A program made the translations under genes and the position numbers. 64,000 nt of DNA from NCBI RefSeq assembly GCF_018417595.1, contig NZ_CP070982.1, positions 2,071,501-2,135,500 of the forward strand, written 5' to 3'. Below are positions 20,258 to 30,519 of the stretch, piece after piece (the first letter of the stretch is position 1; each line of letters opens with the position of its first letter). The DNA comes from Pseudomonas entomophila (GTDB taxonomy: Bacteria; Pseudomonadota; Gammaproteobacteria; Pseudomonadales; Pseudomonadaceae). Under the pieces are notes generated by a model. That model was not told where the DNA came from and did not search any database. It worked only from the letters and a program-made list of their open reading frames with translations.

Positions 20258-20304
20258 GTGGCCTGACCTGCAATCCGCATACCGTGACCGAGCCTGATAA
20301 CGAT

Positions 20305-22893
20305 ATGAACACCGCATTCCGCAAGCCCCTGCCAGGCACCGCCCTGGACTATTTCGACGCCCGCGCCGCAGTCGAGGCAATCAAGCCCGGCGCTTATGAC
20401 GGCCTGCCATACACCTCCCGCGTGCTCGCTGAAAACCTGGTACGCCGCTGCGATCCAGCCACCCTCAACGCCTCGCTCGAGCAGTTGATCGAGCGCAAGC
20501 GCGACCTCGACTTCCCCTGGTTCCCGGCCCGCGTCGTGTGCCACGACATTCTCGGCCAGACCGCGCTGGTGGACCTGGCCGGCTTGCGCGACGCCATCGC
20601 CGACAAGGGCGGCGACCCGGCCCAGGTCAACCCGGTGGTGCCGGTGCAACTGATCGTCGACCACTCGCTGGCCGTCGAGTGCGGCGGCTTCGACCCGCAG
20701 GCGTTCGAGAAGAACCGCGCCATCGAGGATCGTCGCAACGAGGACCGTTTCCACTTCATCAACTGGACCAAGAAGGCGTTCAAGAACGTCGACGTGATCC
20801 AGCCGGGCAACGGCATCATGCACCAGATCAACCTGGAGAAGATGTCGCCGGTGATCCACAACGACCACGGCGTCGCCTACCCGGACACCTGCGTCGGCAC
20901 CGACAGCCACACCCCGCACGTCGATGCCCTGGGCGTGATCGCCATCGGCGTCGGCGGCCTGGAGGCCGAGAACGTGATGCTGGGGCGCGCTTCGTGGATG
21001 CGCCTGCCGGAAATCGTCGGCGTCGAGCTGACGGGGCGTCTGGCCCCGAACATCACTGCCACCGACCTGGTGCTGGCACTCACCGAGTTCCTGCGCAAAC
21101 AGAAGGTGGTCGGCGCCTACCTCGAGTTCCACGGTGCAGGCGCCAGCGCGCTGACCCTGGGCGACCGCGCCACCATCTCCAACATGGCCCCGGAATACGG
21201 CGCCACTGCGGCGATGTTCGCCATCGACCAGCAGACCATCGACTACCTCAAGCTCACCGGCCGCGACGAGCAGCAGGTGCAGTTGGTGGAGACCTACGCC
21301 AAGGTTGCGGGCCTGTGGGCCGACAGCCTGGCCAAGGCCGAGTACGAGCGCACCCTGAGCTTCGACCTGTCGGGTGTGGTGCGCAACATGGCCGGCCCGT
21401 CGAACCCGCACGCCCGGGTGTCCACCAGCGACCTGGCGGCCAAGGGCATTGCCGGCCAGTGGGACGAAGTGCCGGGGCAGATGCCGGATGGCGCGGTGAT
21501 CATCGCCGCCATCACCAGTTGCACCAACACCAGCAACCCGCGCAACGTGATCGCCGCAGGCCTGCTGGCGCGCAATGCCAACAAGCTCGGGCTTGCCCGC
21601 AAACCCTGGGTGAAATCGTCGCTGGCGCCCGGCTCCAAGACCGTGCAGTTGTACCTGAAGGAAGCGGGGCTGGAGCAGGAGCTGGAGCAGTTGGGCTTTG
21701 GCATCGTCGCCTTTGCCTGCACCACCTGCAACGGCATGTCCGGCGCGCTGGACCCGGCGATCCAGCAGGAGATCATCGACCGCGACCTGTACGCCACCGC
21801 CGTGTTGTCGGGCAACCGCAATTTCGACGGGCGCATCCACCCCTACGCCAAGCAGGCCTTCCTGGCCTCGCCGCCGCTGGTGGTGGCCTACGCTATCGCT
21901 GGCACTATCCGCTTCGACATCGAGAAGGATGTGTTAGGCGTGGTCGACGGCAAGGAGATCCGCCTGAAGGATATCTGGCCGAGCGATGAAGAAATCGACG
22001 CCGTGGTGCGTGCGTCGGTGAAGCCTGAGCAATTCCGCCAGGTGTACATCCCGATGTTCGCCATCGAAGAGGACAGGGGGCCGAAGGTTGCGCCGCTGTA
22101 CGAATGGCGTCCGATGAGCACCTATATTCGCCGCCCGCCTTACTGGGAAGGCGCCCTGGCCGGCGAGCGCACCTTGCGTGGCATGCGCCCGCTGGCCGTG
22201 CTGCCGGACAACATCACCACCGACCACCTGTCGCCGTCCAACGCCATCATGCTCGACAGCGCCGCCGGCGAGTACCTGGCGAAGATGGGCCTGCCGGAGG
22301 AGGACTTCAACTCCTACGCCACCCACCGCGGCGATCACCTGACCGCGCAGCGCGCCACCTTCGCCAACCCCAAGCTGTTCAACGAGATGGTGCGCAAGGA
22401 CGACGGCAGCGTGAAGCAGGGTTCGCTGGCGCGCATCGAGCCGGAAGGCAAGGTGACCCGGATGTGGGAAGCCATCGAAACCTACATGCAGCGCAAGCAA
22501 CCGCTGATCATCGTCGCCGGTGCCGACTACGGCCAGGGCTCGTCCCGCGACTGGGCGGCCAAGGGTGTGCGTCTGGCGGGGGTCGAGGCGATCGTCGCCG
22601 AAGGCTTCGAGCGCATCCACCGTACCAACCTGGTGGGCATGGGTGTGTTGCCGCTGGAGTTCAAGGCGGGCACCGACCGCAAGACCCTGGGGCTGGACGG
22701 TAGCGAGACCTACGACGTGCTCGGTGAGCGTACGCCGCGCGCGACGCTGACCCTGGTAGTGACGCGGCGCGATGGCGAACGTGTCGAGGTGCCGGTGACC
22801 TGCCGCCTGGATACCGCCGAAGAGGTGTCGATCTACGAGGCGGGCGGGGTATTGCAGCGCTTTGCCCAGGACTTCCTGGAAGGCGCAGCCTGA
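20305..22893 (+). CDS. acnD: Fe/S-dependent 2-methylcitrate dehydratase
   Basis: An 862-aa aconitase-family enzyme that dehydrates 2-methylcitrate to 2-methyl-cis-aconitate; it works with PrpF. Cluster Cys are in SCTNTSNPRN and ACTTCNGMSGALD; GTDSHTPHVDALG and GSSRDWAAKG complete the active site. MNTAFRKPLPGTALDY matches the AcnD start; an in-frame GTG at 20284 would add seven residues and neither has a strong ribosome site. The following PrpF separates it from AcnA. Confidence 0.96.
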   Translation: MNTAFRKPLPGTALDYFDARAAVEAIKPGAYDGLPYTSRVLAENLVRRCDPATLNASLEQLIERKRDLDFPWFPARVVCHDILGQTALVDLAGLRDAIADKGGDPAQVNPVVPVQLIVDHSLAVECGGFDPQAFEKNRAIEDRRNEDRFHFINWTKKAFKNVDVIQPGNGIMHQINLEKMSPVIHNDHGVAYPDTCVGTDSHTPHVDALGVIAIGVGGLEAENVMLGRASWMRLPEIVGVELTGRLAPNITATDLVLALTEFLRKQKVVGAYLEFHGAGASALTLGDRATISNMAPEYGATAAMFAIDQQTIDYLKLTGRDEQQVQLVETYAKVAGLWADSLAKAEYERTLSFDLSGVVRNMAGPSNPHARVSTSDLAAKGIAGQWDEVPGQMPDGAVIIAAITSCTNTSNPRNVIAAGLLARNANKLGLARKPWVKSSLAPGSKTVQLYLKEAGLEQELEQLGFGIVAFACTTCNGMSGALDPAIQQEIIDRDLYATAVLSGNRNFDGRIHPYAKQAFLASPPLVVAYAIAGTIRFDIEKDVLGVVDGKEIRLKDIWPSDEEIDAVVRASVKPEQFRQVYIPMFAIEEDRGPKVAPLYEWRPMSTYIRRPPYWEGALAGERTLRGMRPLAVLPDNITTDHLSPSNAIMLDSAAGEYLAKMGLPEEDFNSYATHRGDHLTAQRATFANPKLFNEMVRKDDGSVKQGSLARIEPEGKVTRMWEAIETYMQRKQPLIIVAGADYGQGSSRDWAAKGVRLAGVEAIVAEGFERIHRTNLVGMGVLPLEFKAGTDRKTLGLDGSETYDVLGERTPRATLTLVVTRRDGERVEVPVTCRLDTAEEVSIYEAGGVLQRFAQDFLEGAA

Positions 22894-22900
22894 GTGAGCG

Positions 22901-23004
22901 GGGGCCGCTTCGCGGCCCTTTCGCGGCACAAGGCCGCCCCTACAGGCGATCGTGTGTCTCTGTAGGAGCGGCCTTGAGCCGCGAAAGGGCTGCAAAGCAG
23001 CCCC
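22901..23004. repeat. REP inverted pair between acnD and prpF
   Basis: Opposite copies of TCGCGGCACAAGGCCGC and GCGGCCTTGAGCCGCGA between GGGGCCGC-type arms. Confidence 0.85.
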
Positions 23005-23044
23005 AGGGATGTTCGCCGAAACGAAAAGATCAGGAATCACAACA

Positions 23045-24235
23045 ATGGCACACGTACCTCAAATCAAAATCCCCGCCACCTACATCCGTGGCGGCACCAG
23101 CAAAGGCGTGTTCTTCCGCCTCCAGGACCTGCCCGAGCAGGCCCAGGTCCCCGGCCCGGCCCGCGATGCCCTGCTGTTGCGGGTGATTGGCAGCCCCGAC
23201 CCGTACGGCAAGCAGATCGATGGCATGGGCGGCGCCACCTCCAGCACCAGCAAGACGGTGATCCTGTCGAAAAGCATCAAGGCCGATCACGACGTCGACT
23301 ACCTGTTCGGCCAGGTGTCGATCGACAAGGCTTTCGTCGACTGGAGCGGCAACTGCGGCAACCTCTCCGCTGCGGTCGGCTCGTTCGCCATCGCCAGTGG
23401 CCTGGTCGATGCTGCGCGTCTTCCACGCAACGGCATCGCCACCGTGCGCATCTGGCAGGCCAATATCGGCAAGACCATCATCGCCCATGTGCCGATCACC
23501 GACGGTGAGGTGCAGGAAACCGGTGATTTCGAGCTCGACGGCGTGACCTTCCCGGCCGCCGAGGTGCAGCTGGAGTTCCTCGACCCGGCCGCCGACGAGG
23601 ACGGCGATGGTGGGGCGATGTTCCCCACCGGCAATCTGGTGGACGACCTCGAGGTGCCAGGTGTCGGCACCTTCAAGGCAACGTTGATCAACGCCGGTAT
23701 CCCGACCATCTTCGTCAACGCCGCCGACCTCGGCTATTCCGGTACCGAGCTGCAGGAGGCCATCAACGGCGATGTCGCCGCGTTGCAGCGTTTCGAGACC
23801 ATCCGCGCCCATGGCGCGGTGCGCATGGGCTTGATTGAACACGTCGATCAGGCTGCCGGGCGTCAGCACACACCCAAGGTGGCCTTCGTCGCGGCGCCGA
23901 CCACCTACACTGCTTCCAGTGGCAAGACGGTCAATGCCGAAGAAGTCGACTTGCTGGTGCGCGCGCTGTCCATGGGCAAGTTGCACCACGCGATGATGGG
24001 TACCGCTGCGGTGGCCATTGGTACGGCGGCGGCGATTCCCGGAACGCTGGTCAATCTCGCGGCCGGAGGAGGTGAGCGCAGTGCCGTGCGCTTCGGGCAC
24101 CCATCCGGCACGTTGCGGGTCGGTGCCGAGGCGCGTCAGGTGGGCGGGCAGTGGACCGTGACCAAAGCCATCATGAGCCGTAGCGCTCGGGTGCTGATGG
24201 AGGGCTGGGTGCGCGTGCCTGGCGACAGCTTCTAA
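23045..24235 (+). CDS. prpF: 2-methylaconitate cis-trans isomerase
   Basis: A 396-aa isomerase of the diaminopimelate-epimerase fold. It converts trans- to cis-2-methylaconitate formed by AcnD, making the AcnD route usable. Conserved segments: [12 protein letters not shown] near the start, [21 protein letters not shown], and [13 protein letters not shown] with the active-site Cys/Lys region. ATG 23045 follows a short AT-rich stretch without a clear ribosome site; homologues begin at the same [10 protein letters not shown]. Confidence 0.97.
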   Translation: MAHVPQIKIPATYIRGGTSKGVFFRLQDLPEQAQVPGPARDALLLRVIGSPDPYGKQIDGMGGATSSTSKTVILSKSIKADHDVDYLFGQVSIDKAFVDWSGNCGNLSAAVGSFAIASGLVDAARLPRNGIATVRIWQANIGKTIIAHVPITDGEVQETGDFELDGVTFPAAEVQLEFLDPAADEDGDGGAMFPTGNLVDDLEVPGVGTFKATLINAGIPTIFVNAADLGYSGTELQEAINGDVAALQRFETIRAHGAVRMGLIEHVDQAAGRQHTPKVAFVAAPTTYTASSGKTVNAEEVDLLVRALSMGKLHHAMMGTAAVAIGTAAAIPGTLVNLAAGGGERSAVRFGHPSGTLRVGAEARQVGGQWTVTKAIMSRSARVLMEGWVRVPGDSF

Positions 24236-24265
24236 CGCACCAATGGCGCACGGCTTTCGTTGAGC

Positions 24266-24290
24266 GGGGCCGCTGTGCGGCCCCCGTTTT
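24266..24290 (+). terminator. Hairpin between prpF and prpD (possible weak attenuator)
   Basis: Stem GGGGCCG / CGGCCCC with 5-nt loop followed by CGTTTT, 10 nt before the prpD ribosome site AAGGAG. The short T run makes partial termination or mRNA stabilisation more likely than full termination. Confidence 0.5.
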
Positions 24291-24303
24291 CAAGGAGCCG
24301 CCA

Positions 24304-25788
24304 ATGAGCGCCAACGTCGACGTCAACACTCGCCCCGACTACGACCAGATCCTGCAGGCTATCGCCGACTACGTCTTGGACTATCAGGTCGACTCCGCCG
24401 AAGCCCTCGACACCGCCCGCAACTGCCTGATGGACACTCTGGGCTGCGGCCTGCTGGCCCTACGCTTCCCCGAGTGCACCAAGCTGCTGGGCCCACTGGT
24501 CGAGGGCACCGTGGTCCCCCATGGCGCGCGGGTCCCCGGGACCAGCTACCGCCTCGACCCGGTCAAGGCTGCCTGGGACATCGGCTGTGCTGTCCGCTGG
24601 CTGGACTACAACGATACCTGGCTGGCCGCGGAGTGGGCTCATCCTTCGGACAACCTCGGCGGTATCCTCGCCATCGCCGACCACCTCTCGCAAAGGCGTG
24701 TGGCCGCTGGCGAGGCGCCGCTGACCATGCGCACCGTGCTCGATGCAATGGTCATGGCCCATGAGATCCAGGGTGTGCTGGCGTTGGAGAACGCGTTCAA
24801 CCGGGTCGGCCTGGATCATGTACTGCTGGTCAAGGTGGCCTCCACCGCAGTCTGCGCCAAGCTCATGGGCGCCAACCGCGAACAACTGCTGTCGGCGCTG
24901 TCCCATGCCTTCGTCGACGGCCAGGCCTTGCGCACCTACCGTCATGCGCCCAATGCCGGCTCGCGCAAGTCGTGGGCGGCGGGGGACGCCTCCAGTCGCG
25001 GGGTGCGCCTGGCCGATATCGCCATGCGTGGCGAAATGGGCGTGCCCGGCGTGCTGACGGCGGCGCAGTGGGGCTTCTACGACGTGTCGTTCAGCCACAC
25101 CAACAAGGACCTGGCGCTCAAGCCTGAAGAGCAGCAGGTACTGCGCCTGCCCCAGGCCTTCGGCAGTTATGTCATGGAGAACGTGCTGTTCAAGGTCAGC
25201 TTTCCCGCCGAGTTCCATGCGCAGACCGCCTGCGAGGCCGCGTTGGCCCTCCACCCACAGGTGCGCAACCGCCTGCATGAAGTCACGCGAATCGTCATCA
25301 CCACCCAGGAGTCGGCGATCCGCATCATCTCCAAGGAAGGCCCGCTGGCCAACGCCGCCGACCGCGATCATTGCCTGCAGTACATGACGGCCGTACCGCT
25401 GATCTTCGGCAGCCTGGTGGCCGAGCATTACGAAGATGCTTTCCACGCCGCGCACCCGAGCATCGACCGCCTGCGCGAGAAGATGGAGGTCGTCGAGGTG
25501 CCGCGTTTCAGCCGCGAATACCTGGAGCCTGACAAACGTTCGATCGCCAACGGTCTGCAGGTGTTCTTCAAGGATGGCAGTCATACGCGGGAAGTGGTGG
25601 TGGAGTACCCGGTCGGTCATCGTCGGCGCAGGGCAGAGGGGATACCGTTGCTGGAAGCCAAGTTCAGGGAGAACCTGGCGACGCGGTTTGCGCGGCAGCG
25701 CTGTGAGGCGATCCTGGACGTGTGCAAGGATCAGCAGGCGCTGGAGGCCATGCCGGTGCACAGGTTCGTTGATCTCTTCGTTATCTGA
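24304..25788 (+). CDS. prpD: 2-methylcitrate dehydratase, MmgE/PrpD family
   Basis: A 494-aa cofactor-free dehydratase of the MmgE/PrpD family. Landmarks include [46 protein letters not shown] and [16 protein letters not shown]. Having both AcnD-PrpF and PrpD in one operon gives two routes for the same dehydration; in some bacteria PrpD then has a side role. The gene is the last of the operon and faces acnB. Confidence 0.95.
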   Translation: MSANVDVNTRPDYDQILQAIADYVLDYQVDSAEALDTARNCLMDTLGCGLLALRFPECTKLLGPLVEGTVVPHGARVPGTSYRLDPVKAAWDIGCAVRWLDYNDTWLAAEWAHPSDNLGGILAIADHLSQRRVAAGEAPLTMRTVLDAMVMAHEIQGVLALENAFNRVGLDHVLLVKVASTAVCAKLMGANREQLLSALSHAFVDGQALRTYRHAPNAGSRKSWAAGDASSRGVRLADIAMRGEMGVPGVLTAAQWGFYDVSFSHTNKDLALKPEEQQVLRLPQAFGSYVMENVLFKVSFPAEFHAQTACEAALALHPQVRNRLHEVTRIVITTQESAIRIISKEGPLANAADRDHCLQYMTAVPLIFGSLVAEHYEDAFHAAHPSIDRLREKMEVVEVPRFSREYLEPDKRSIANGLQVFFKDGSHTREVVVEYPVGHRRRRAEGIPLLEAKFRENLATRFARQRCEAILDVCKDQQALEAMPVHRFVDLFVI

Positions 25789-25829
25789 GGCTGCCTGTTC
25801 CGGCCTCTTCGCGGGCAAGCAAAAACAAC

Positions 25830-25858
25830 AAAAAAGCCCCGGCATTTCTGCCAGGGCT
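25830..25858 (-). terminator. Intrinsic terminator of acnB
   Basis: On the minus strand, AGCCCTGGCA / TGCCGGGGCT with GAAA loop is followed by TTTTTTG. The plus-strand side is also T-rich and could end prpD transcripts. Confidence 0.88.
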
Positions 25859-25896
25859 TCTTCTTGTAGCTTGCAGCTTACAACTTGCCGCTCAAC

Positions 25897-28506
25897 TTAC
25901 GCCTGGACCACCGGGATCTTGGCGTTGGCCGCGGCTTCGCGGAACTCGGCGATCTGGTCGAAGCTCAGGTAGCGGTAGACGTCGGCAGCCATGCTGTCGA
26001 TGTCTTTCGCGTACTGCATGTACTCCTCGACGGTCGGCAGCTTGCCGATGATCGAAGCGACTGCGGCCAGTTCGGCCGAGGCCAGGTACACGTTGGTCGC
26101 GTCGCCCAGGCGGTTCGGGAAGTTGCGGGTCGAGGTCGACACCACGGTCGAGCCGGTCTGCACACGTGCCTGGTTACCCATGCACAGCGAGCAGCCTGGC
26201 ATTTCCATGCGCGCGCCAGCCTTGCCGTAGATGCCGTAGTAGCCTTCCTCGGTCAGCTGGTGGGCGTCCATCTTGGTTGGCGGTGCCAGCCACAGGCGGG
26301 TCGGGATGCCGCCCTTGACCTTGTCCAGCAGCTTGCCGGCGGCACGGAAGTGACCGATGTTGGTCATGCACGAACCGATGAACACTTCGTCGATCTTCTC
26401 GCCCTGTACCGAAGACAGCAGGCGGGCGTCGTCCGGGTCGTTAGGTGCGCAGAGCACAGGCTCTTTCACGTCGGCCAGGTCGATCTCGATGATCTCGGCG
26501 TATTCGGCGTCGGCGTCGGCCGACAGCAGCTCAGGTTTGGCCAGCCAGGCTTCCATCGCTTGCGCGCGGCGCTCCAGGGTGCGGGCATCGCCGTAGCCTT
26601 CGCCGATCATCCAGCGCAGCAGGGTGATGTTGGACTGCAGGTACTCGGCGATGGCCTTCTCTGGCAGCTTGATGGTGCAACCGGCGGCAGAACGTTCGGC
26701 CGAGGCGTCGGACAGCTCGAAGGCTTGCTCGACGGTCAGGTCGTTGAGGCCTTCGATCTCCAGGATGCGGCCGGAGAAGGCGTTCTTCTTGCCTTTCTTC
26801 TCGACGGTCAGCAGGCCTTTCTGGATGGCGTAGTAAGGGATCGCATGGACCAGGTCACGAAGAGTGATGCCGGGCTGCAGTTTGCCCTTGAAACGCACCA
26901 GGATCGACTCTGGCATGTCCAGCGGCATGACGCCGGTGGCGGCGGCGAAGGCCACCAGGCCGGAACCGGCCGGGAACGAGATGCCGATCGGGAAGCGGGT
27001 GTGCGAGTCGCCACCGGTACCGACGGTGTCAGGCATCAGCATGCGGTTCAGCCAGCTGTGGATGATGCCGTCGCCTGGGCGCAGCGACACGCCGCCACGG
27101 GTGCGGATGAAGTCTGGCAGGGTGTGGTGGGTGGTGACGTCGATCGGCTTCGGATAGGCCGCGGTGTGGCAGAACGACTGCATCACCAGGTCAGCGGAGA
27201 AGCCCAGGCACGCCAGGTCTTTCAGCTCGTCGCGGGTCATCGGGCCAGTGGTGTCCTGGGAGCCGACGGTGGTCATCTTCGGTTCGCAGTAGGCACCTGG
27301 GCGCACGCCCTGGCCTTCCGGCAGGCCGCAGGCGCGGCCGACCATCTTCTGCGCCAGGGTGAAGCCCTTGGTCGAAGCGGCAGGCTGCTCGGGCTTCTTG
27401 AACAGGTCCGAAGGGGCCTGGCCCAGCTCGGCGCGGGCTTTCTCGGTCAGGCCACGGCCGACGATCAGCGGGATACGGCCGCCGGCGCGGACTTCGTCCA
27501 GCAGTACTTCGGTTTTCAGCTCGAAGTTGGTGACCAGTTCGTCGCTGCCGTGGCGGCGCACTTCACCCTTGAACGGGTAGACGTCGATGACATCGCCCAT
27601 GGCCAGGTTGGTGCAGTCGAACTCGATCGGCAGGGCGCCGGCGTCTTCCATGGTGTTGTAGAAGATCGGGGCGATCTTGGTGCCGAAGCAGAAGCCACCG
27701 GCGCGCTTGTTGGGGACGTACGGAATGTCGTCGCCGAAGAACCACAGCACCGAGTTGGTGGCGGATTTACGCGAGGAACCGGTACCGACCACGTCGCCGA
27801 CGTAGGCGACCGGGAAGCCTTTGGCTTTCACGGCTTCGATCTGGGCCAGCGGGCCGACCGAACCTGGCTGCTGCGGCTCGATGCCGTCGCGGGCCATCTT
27901 CAGCATGGCCAGGGCGTGCAGCGGGATGTCAGGGCGCGACCAGGCGTCCGGGGCAGGGGACAGGTCGTCGGTGTTGGTTTCGCCAGGCACCTTGAACACG
28001 GTCAGGGTGTACTTGTCGGCGATGGCCGGACGCGAAGTGAACCACTCGCCGGCAGCCCAGGATTCCAGCACGGCCTTGGCGTGGACGTTGCCGGCCTTGG
28101 CTTTTTCAGCCACGTCGTGGAAGGCATCGAACATCAGCAGGGTGTGCTTGAGCTGTTCGGCCGCGATGGCGCCCAGTTCGGCGTCATCCAGCAGCGCGAC
28201 CAGCGTTTCAATGTTGTAGCCGCCCTGCATGGTGCCGAGCAGCTCGGTGGCGTGCTTGCGGTCGATCAGCGGCGACTTGGCTTCGCCCTTGGCGACGGCG
28301 GAGAGGAACGCGGCCTTGACGTAGGCGGCTTCGTCCACCCCTGGCGGAACGCGGTTGGTGATCAGGTCTACGAGGAAGGCTTCTTCGCCGGCCGGCGGGT
28401 TTTTCAGCAGCTCGACCAGGCCTGCAGTTTGTTCGGCGTTCAGCGGCTGGGGCACGATACCCAGAGCGGCACGCTCTTCGATGTGTTTGCGGTAGGCTTC
28501 AAGCAC
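25897..28506 (-). CDS. acnB: Bifunctional aconitate hydratase 2 / 2-methylisocitrate dehydratase
   Basis: An 869-aa TCA-cycle enzyme with the AcnB domain order: HEAT-like N-terminal domain, swivel domain, then the catalytic domains. Cluster Cys are in [10 protein letters not shown] and [20 protein letters not shown] and [11 protein letters not shown] are also present. AcnB can hydrate 2-methyl-cis-aconitate, which fits its position facing the prp operon. I chose GTG 28506 (giving [17 protein letters not shown] as in AcnB proteins) with AGGG upstream; an in-frame ATG five codons earlier is possible. Confidence 0.96.
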   Translation of the reverse strand: MLEAYRKHIEERAALGIVPQPLNAEQTAGLVELLKNPPAGEEAFLVDLITNRVPPGVDEAAYVKAAFLSAVAKGEAKSPLIDRKHATELLGTMQGGYNIETLVALLDDAELGAIAAEQLKHTLLMFDAFHDVAEKAKAGNVHAKAVLESWAAGEWFTSRPAIADKYTLTVFKVPGETNTDDLSPAPDAWSRPDIPLHALAMLKMARDGIEPQQPGSVGPLAQIEAVKAKGFPVAYVGDVVGTGSSRKSATNSVLWFFGDDIPYVPNKRAGGFCFGTKIAPIFYNTMEDAGALPIEFDCTNLAMGDVIDVYPFKGEVRRHGSDELVTNFELKTEVLLDEVRAGGRIPLIVGRGLTEKARAELGQAPSDLFKKPEQPAASTKGFTLAQKMVGRACGLPEGQGVRPGAYCEPKMTTVGSQDTTGPMTRDELKDLACLGFSADLVMQSFCHTAAYPKPIDVTTHHTLPDFIRTRGGVSLRPGDGIIHSWLNRMLMPDTVGTGGDSHTRFPIGISFPAGSGLVAFAAATGVMPLDMPESILVRFKGKLQPGITLRDLVHAIPYYAIQKGLLTVEKKGKKNAFSGRILEIEGLNDLTVEQAFELSDASAERSAAGCTIKLPEKAIAEYLQSNITLLRWMIGEGYGDARTLERRAQAMEAWLAKPELLSADADAEYAEIIEIDLADVKEPVLCAPNDPDDARLLSSVQGEKIDEVFIGSCMTNIGHFRAAGKLLDKVKGGIPTRLWLAPPTKMDAHQLTEEGYYGIYGKAGARMEMPGCSLCMGNQARVQTGSTVVSTSTRNFPNRLGDATNVYLASAELAAVASIIGKLPTVEEYMQYAKDIDSMAADVYRYLSFDQIAEFREAAANAKIPVVQA

Positions 28507-28911
28507 AGTTATTACCCTCATCAGTGGTCCCTAAAGGGAGTCCGGGACGCTCATCCAGCATTCCATGCACCCATGCGCAGCGACGACTTTTTGAGTCGCC
28601 CAGCCAGGGTCGCAGAGAATCCTTACAGAAGCTGCTTTCAAAGTTTTACGCCTGCAGAACGGGAGCTGATGAGGGCTGGCGCGGGCATGCGAGGGGTGCA
28701 TGGCCCGGGCCAACGCCGTTCTGCCGGATCAACTGTGCTCGTGACGCTTTGAAAACAGCTTCCAACGGACATTGGTGCCTTGAAAAGGCGGTGTGATTCT
28801 ACGGCAAAAAAAAGCCGAAGGTAAGGCGCCGATCATGACTTTAACGGGTGACCCTGGTTAGACAAAGGGCTAACATGACCCGGTGTTCCCCCGCCAAGCC
28901 GTTGTTTTTCC
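28507..28911 (-). promoter_or_regulatory. Long acnB leader/promoter region
   Basis: A 405-bp region between acnB and the divergent DUF1289 gene with no credible gene. A minus-strand -10 candidate (TAGAAT) is at 28796-28801, without a good -35, which would give a leader of about 280 nt containing the hairpin listed separately. An A8 run between CGGC and GCCG (28803-28818) lies next to it. Confidence 0.4.
28628..28762 (-). ncRNA. Composite long hairpin in the acnB leader (structured RNA candidate)
   Basis: Outer arms 28628-28643 and 28747-28762 pair over 16 positions; in minus-strand RNA the only non-Watson-Crick pair is a G-U wobble, while in plus-strand RNA it is an A-C mismatch, so the minus strand (acnB leader) fits better. 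Inner arms 28651-28662 and 28716-28727 pair 11 of 12. The apex folds further (TGGC/GCCA, CGGGC/GCCCG, ATGC/GCAT) around a short loop. An asymmetric internal loop (19 and 7 nt) separates outer and inner stems. No terminator follows, so it is more likely a cis-acting leader than a free small RNA. I recognise no known family. Confidence 0.45.
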
Positions 28912-29379
28912 ATGTCCAACCAGTCCATCAAGACCCCTTGCGTCGGCCTCTGCTCCACGGTGTACGGAGACCTGGTGTGCCGCGGCTGCAAGCGTTTCCA
29001 CCACGAAGTGATCCACTGGAACGGCTACGACGATGCGCAGAAACGCGCCGTGTGGCTGCGCCTGGAGCAACTGCTGGTGCAGGTGATGATGGCCAAGCTG
29101 GAAGTGTTCGACAAAGGCTTGCTGCGCCAGCAACTGGAACAGCGCTCGATCCGCTTCGTGGCGCAGCAGTCGGAGTATTGCTGGGCGTATCAGCTGATCG
29201 CCCGAGGGGCGCGGATGATCCGTGACCTGGAGGCTTACGGGATGGCGTTGCTGCCGGAGTTCCGCGACTGGGAACTGCCGCAGTTGCGCGATGCCATCGA
29301 CCGCGAGTTCTTCCTGTTGTCCGAAGCGCATTACCAGCGCTACATCGCACCGCGCTTTCTCACGGATGCGTTGGAGTAG
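28912..29379 (+). CDS. DUF1289 domain protein
   Basis: A 155-aa cytoplasmic protein with four Cys at residues 10, 14, 23 and 26 (PCVGLC, VCRGCKRF), the hallmark of DUF1289, probably a metal or Fe-S site. The remaining 120 residues are helical and extend beyond the short DUF1289 core, as in other Pseudomonas homologues. No function is established. It is divergent from acnB. Confidence 0.85.
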   Translation: MSNQSIKTPCVGLCSTVYGDLVCRGCKRFHHEVIHWNGYDDAQKRAVWLRLEQLLVQVMMAKLEVFDKGLLRQQLEQRSIRFVAQQSEYCWAYQLIARGARMIRDLEAYGMALLPEFRDWELPQLRDAIDREFFLLSEAHYQRYIAPRFLTDALE

Positions 29380-29456
29380 CCTGTTTCCCTCTGCCGCCAA
29401 TTGCTGTGCCCAAATACCGTGATCACTCCTGAAACAATGCGCGGAGTGGCAGGCAG

Positions 29457-30101
29457 ATGGCGTTCTATTTCAAGTATCAACCACAGCTTTCATTCATTGC
29501 CCGTTGGTGGTGGCAAGAGGATGGCAAGCGTATCGATCCTCTCGAGTGGCGAGCCTCCCGCCATCTGCTCAAGCCCATCTGGGTGGGGTTTGAGCGTGGC
29601 GACGGCGAAGATGAGTACTTGCGTACCGAAAGCCGCGAAGGCTCGCTGCAGCCTTGGTCGCCATTGAAGGGCCACGGCGGGGGGACGCTGCATGATCTGT
29701 TCTGGTTCGGCGCCTATGAACGCAATGGGCACTACTATTACCAGATTCGCCCGGTAAGCGGTGATGTCGATGGCAGCCCCAGCATCGACACCAGCTACCT
29801 GGATACGGATGCTGTTGGCTACATGGGGATGTACCCGGGCCACCACAAGGTGCCGGAGTGGGTGATCTACATCGGCGAAGACATGTGGCAGCTCAGGGGG
29901 GTGGACCCGCAGGACCTGATTGAAGGCGAGCGCTGTGTCAACGTGGCAATGCTGGATGTCGATGACAACCCGGTGACCCGGCGCCTGCAAAGCCGGCAGC
30001 CTTACCTGTACACCGGTTCTGTTGCCTACCAGGGGCGTGTCAGCCTGCATGTGCTGAAGCGGCCCTTTCCGGCGCTCGAGTCTTACACCAAGCGTAATTG
30101 A
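29457..30101 (+). CDS. Hypothetical protein
   Basis: A predicted 214-aa soluble protein starting MAFYFKYQPQ. It is rich in Trp and Tyr (RWWWQE, HYYYQIRPV, WVIYIGEDMWQL) and acidic, with no signal peptide or helix. No family is recognised. Base composition is a little lower in GC than neighbours. It stands alone between DUF1289 and queD, and could be a recent arrival; the ribosome site is weak (GGCAG). Confidence 0.65.
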   Translation: MAFYFKYQPQLSFIARWWWQEDGKRIDPLEWRASRHLLKPIWVGFERGDGEDEYLRTESREGSLQPWSPLKGHGGGTLHDLFWFGAYERNGHYYYQIRPVSGDVDGSPSIDTSYLDTDAVGYMGMYPGHHKVPEWVIYIGEDMWQLRGVDPQDLIEGERCVNVAMLDVDDNPVTRRLQSRQPYLYTGSVAYQGRVSLHVLKRPFPALESYTKRN

Positions 30102-30109
30102 CTGTCCGC

Positions 30110-30466
30110 TCAGTCGCCGCTGTACTCGCAACCGCTGGTGCAGGTTTCGTGGATACGCACCTTGGACAGTTCCGGCAGCAGCGGCTTGACCTGGTCCCAG
30201 ATCCACTTGGCGATCACTTCGCTGGTGGGGTTTTCCAGGCCGGGGATGTCGTTGAGGTAGTTGTGGTCCAACTGCTCGTAGATCGGTTTGAACACCGCCT
30301 TGATCTCGGCGAAGTCGCGGATCCAGCCGGTGTGCGGGTCGAGCGGGCCGGTCAGGTGCAGGGCGACCTTGAACGAGTGGCCATGCAGGCGGCCACACTT
30401 GTGGCCGGCCGGGACATTGGGCAGGCGGTGAGCCGATTCGAAGGTGAACTCTTTGAAAATTTCCAC
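30110..30466 (-). CDS. queD: 6-carboxy-5,6,7,8-tetrahydropterin synthase
   Basis: A 118-aa enzyme of the queuosine/7-deazaguanine pathway, making 6-carboxytetrahydropterin from dihydroneopterin triphosphate. Zinc His and catalytic Cys lie in [27 protein letters not shown] and the catalytic Glu in [11 protein letters not shown] follow. GTG 30466 is preferred, because it gives the family's start (M)EIFKEFTFE; an ATG 16 codons upstream encodes unlike residues. Confidence 0.94.
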   Translation of the reverse strand: MEIFKEFTFESAHRLPNVPAGHKCGRLHGHSFKVALHLTGPLDPHTGWIRDFAEIKAVFKPIYEQLDHNYLNDIPGLENPTSEVIAKWIWDQVKPLLPELSKVRIHETCTSGCEYSGD

Positions 30467-30519
30467 GCTGGCATAACTCTGTGTGAATCGATGATGCGCG
30501 CAGTCTACCAGCATGGCCG

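Noticed and set aside
18967..21840. Long antisense open frame of 957 codons opposite prpC-acnD
   Set aside because: It mirrors two strongly supported genes; such open antisense frames are common in high-GC DNA, and its residue content is not protein-like.
25885..28752. Open frame of 955 codons on the plus strand opposite acnB
   Set aside because: Antisense shadow of acnB; composition is dominated by Gly, Val, His and Gln-type shadow residues.
28803..28818. A8 run between CGGC and GCCG as a terminator
   Set aside because: The stem is only 4 bp around the A8 loop and no T run follows on either side in the right place.
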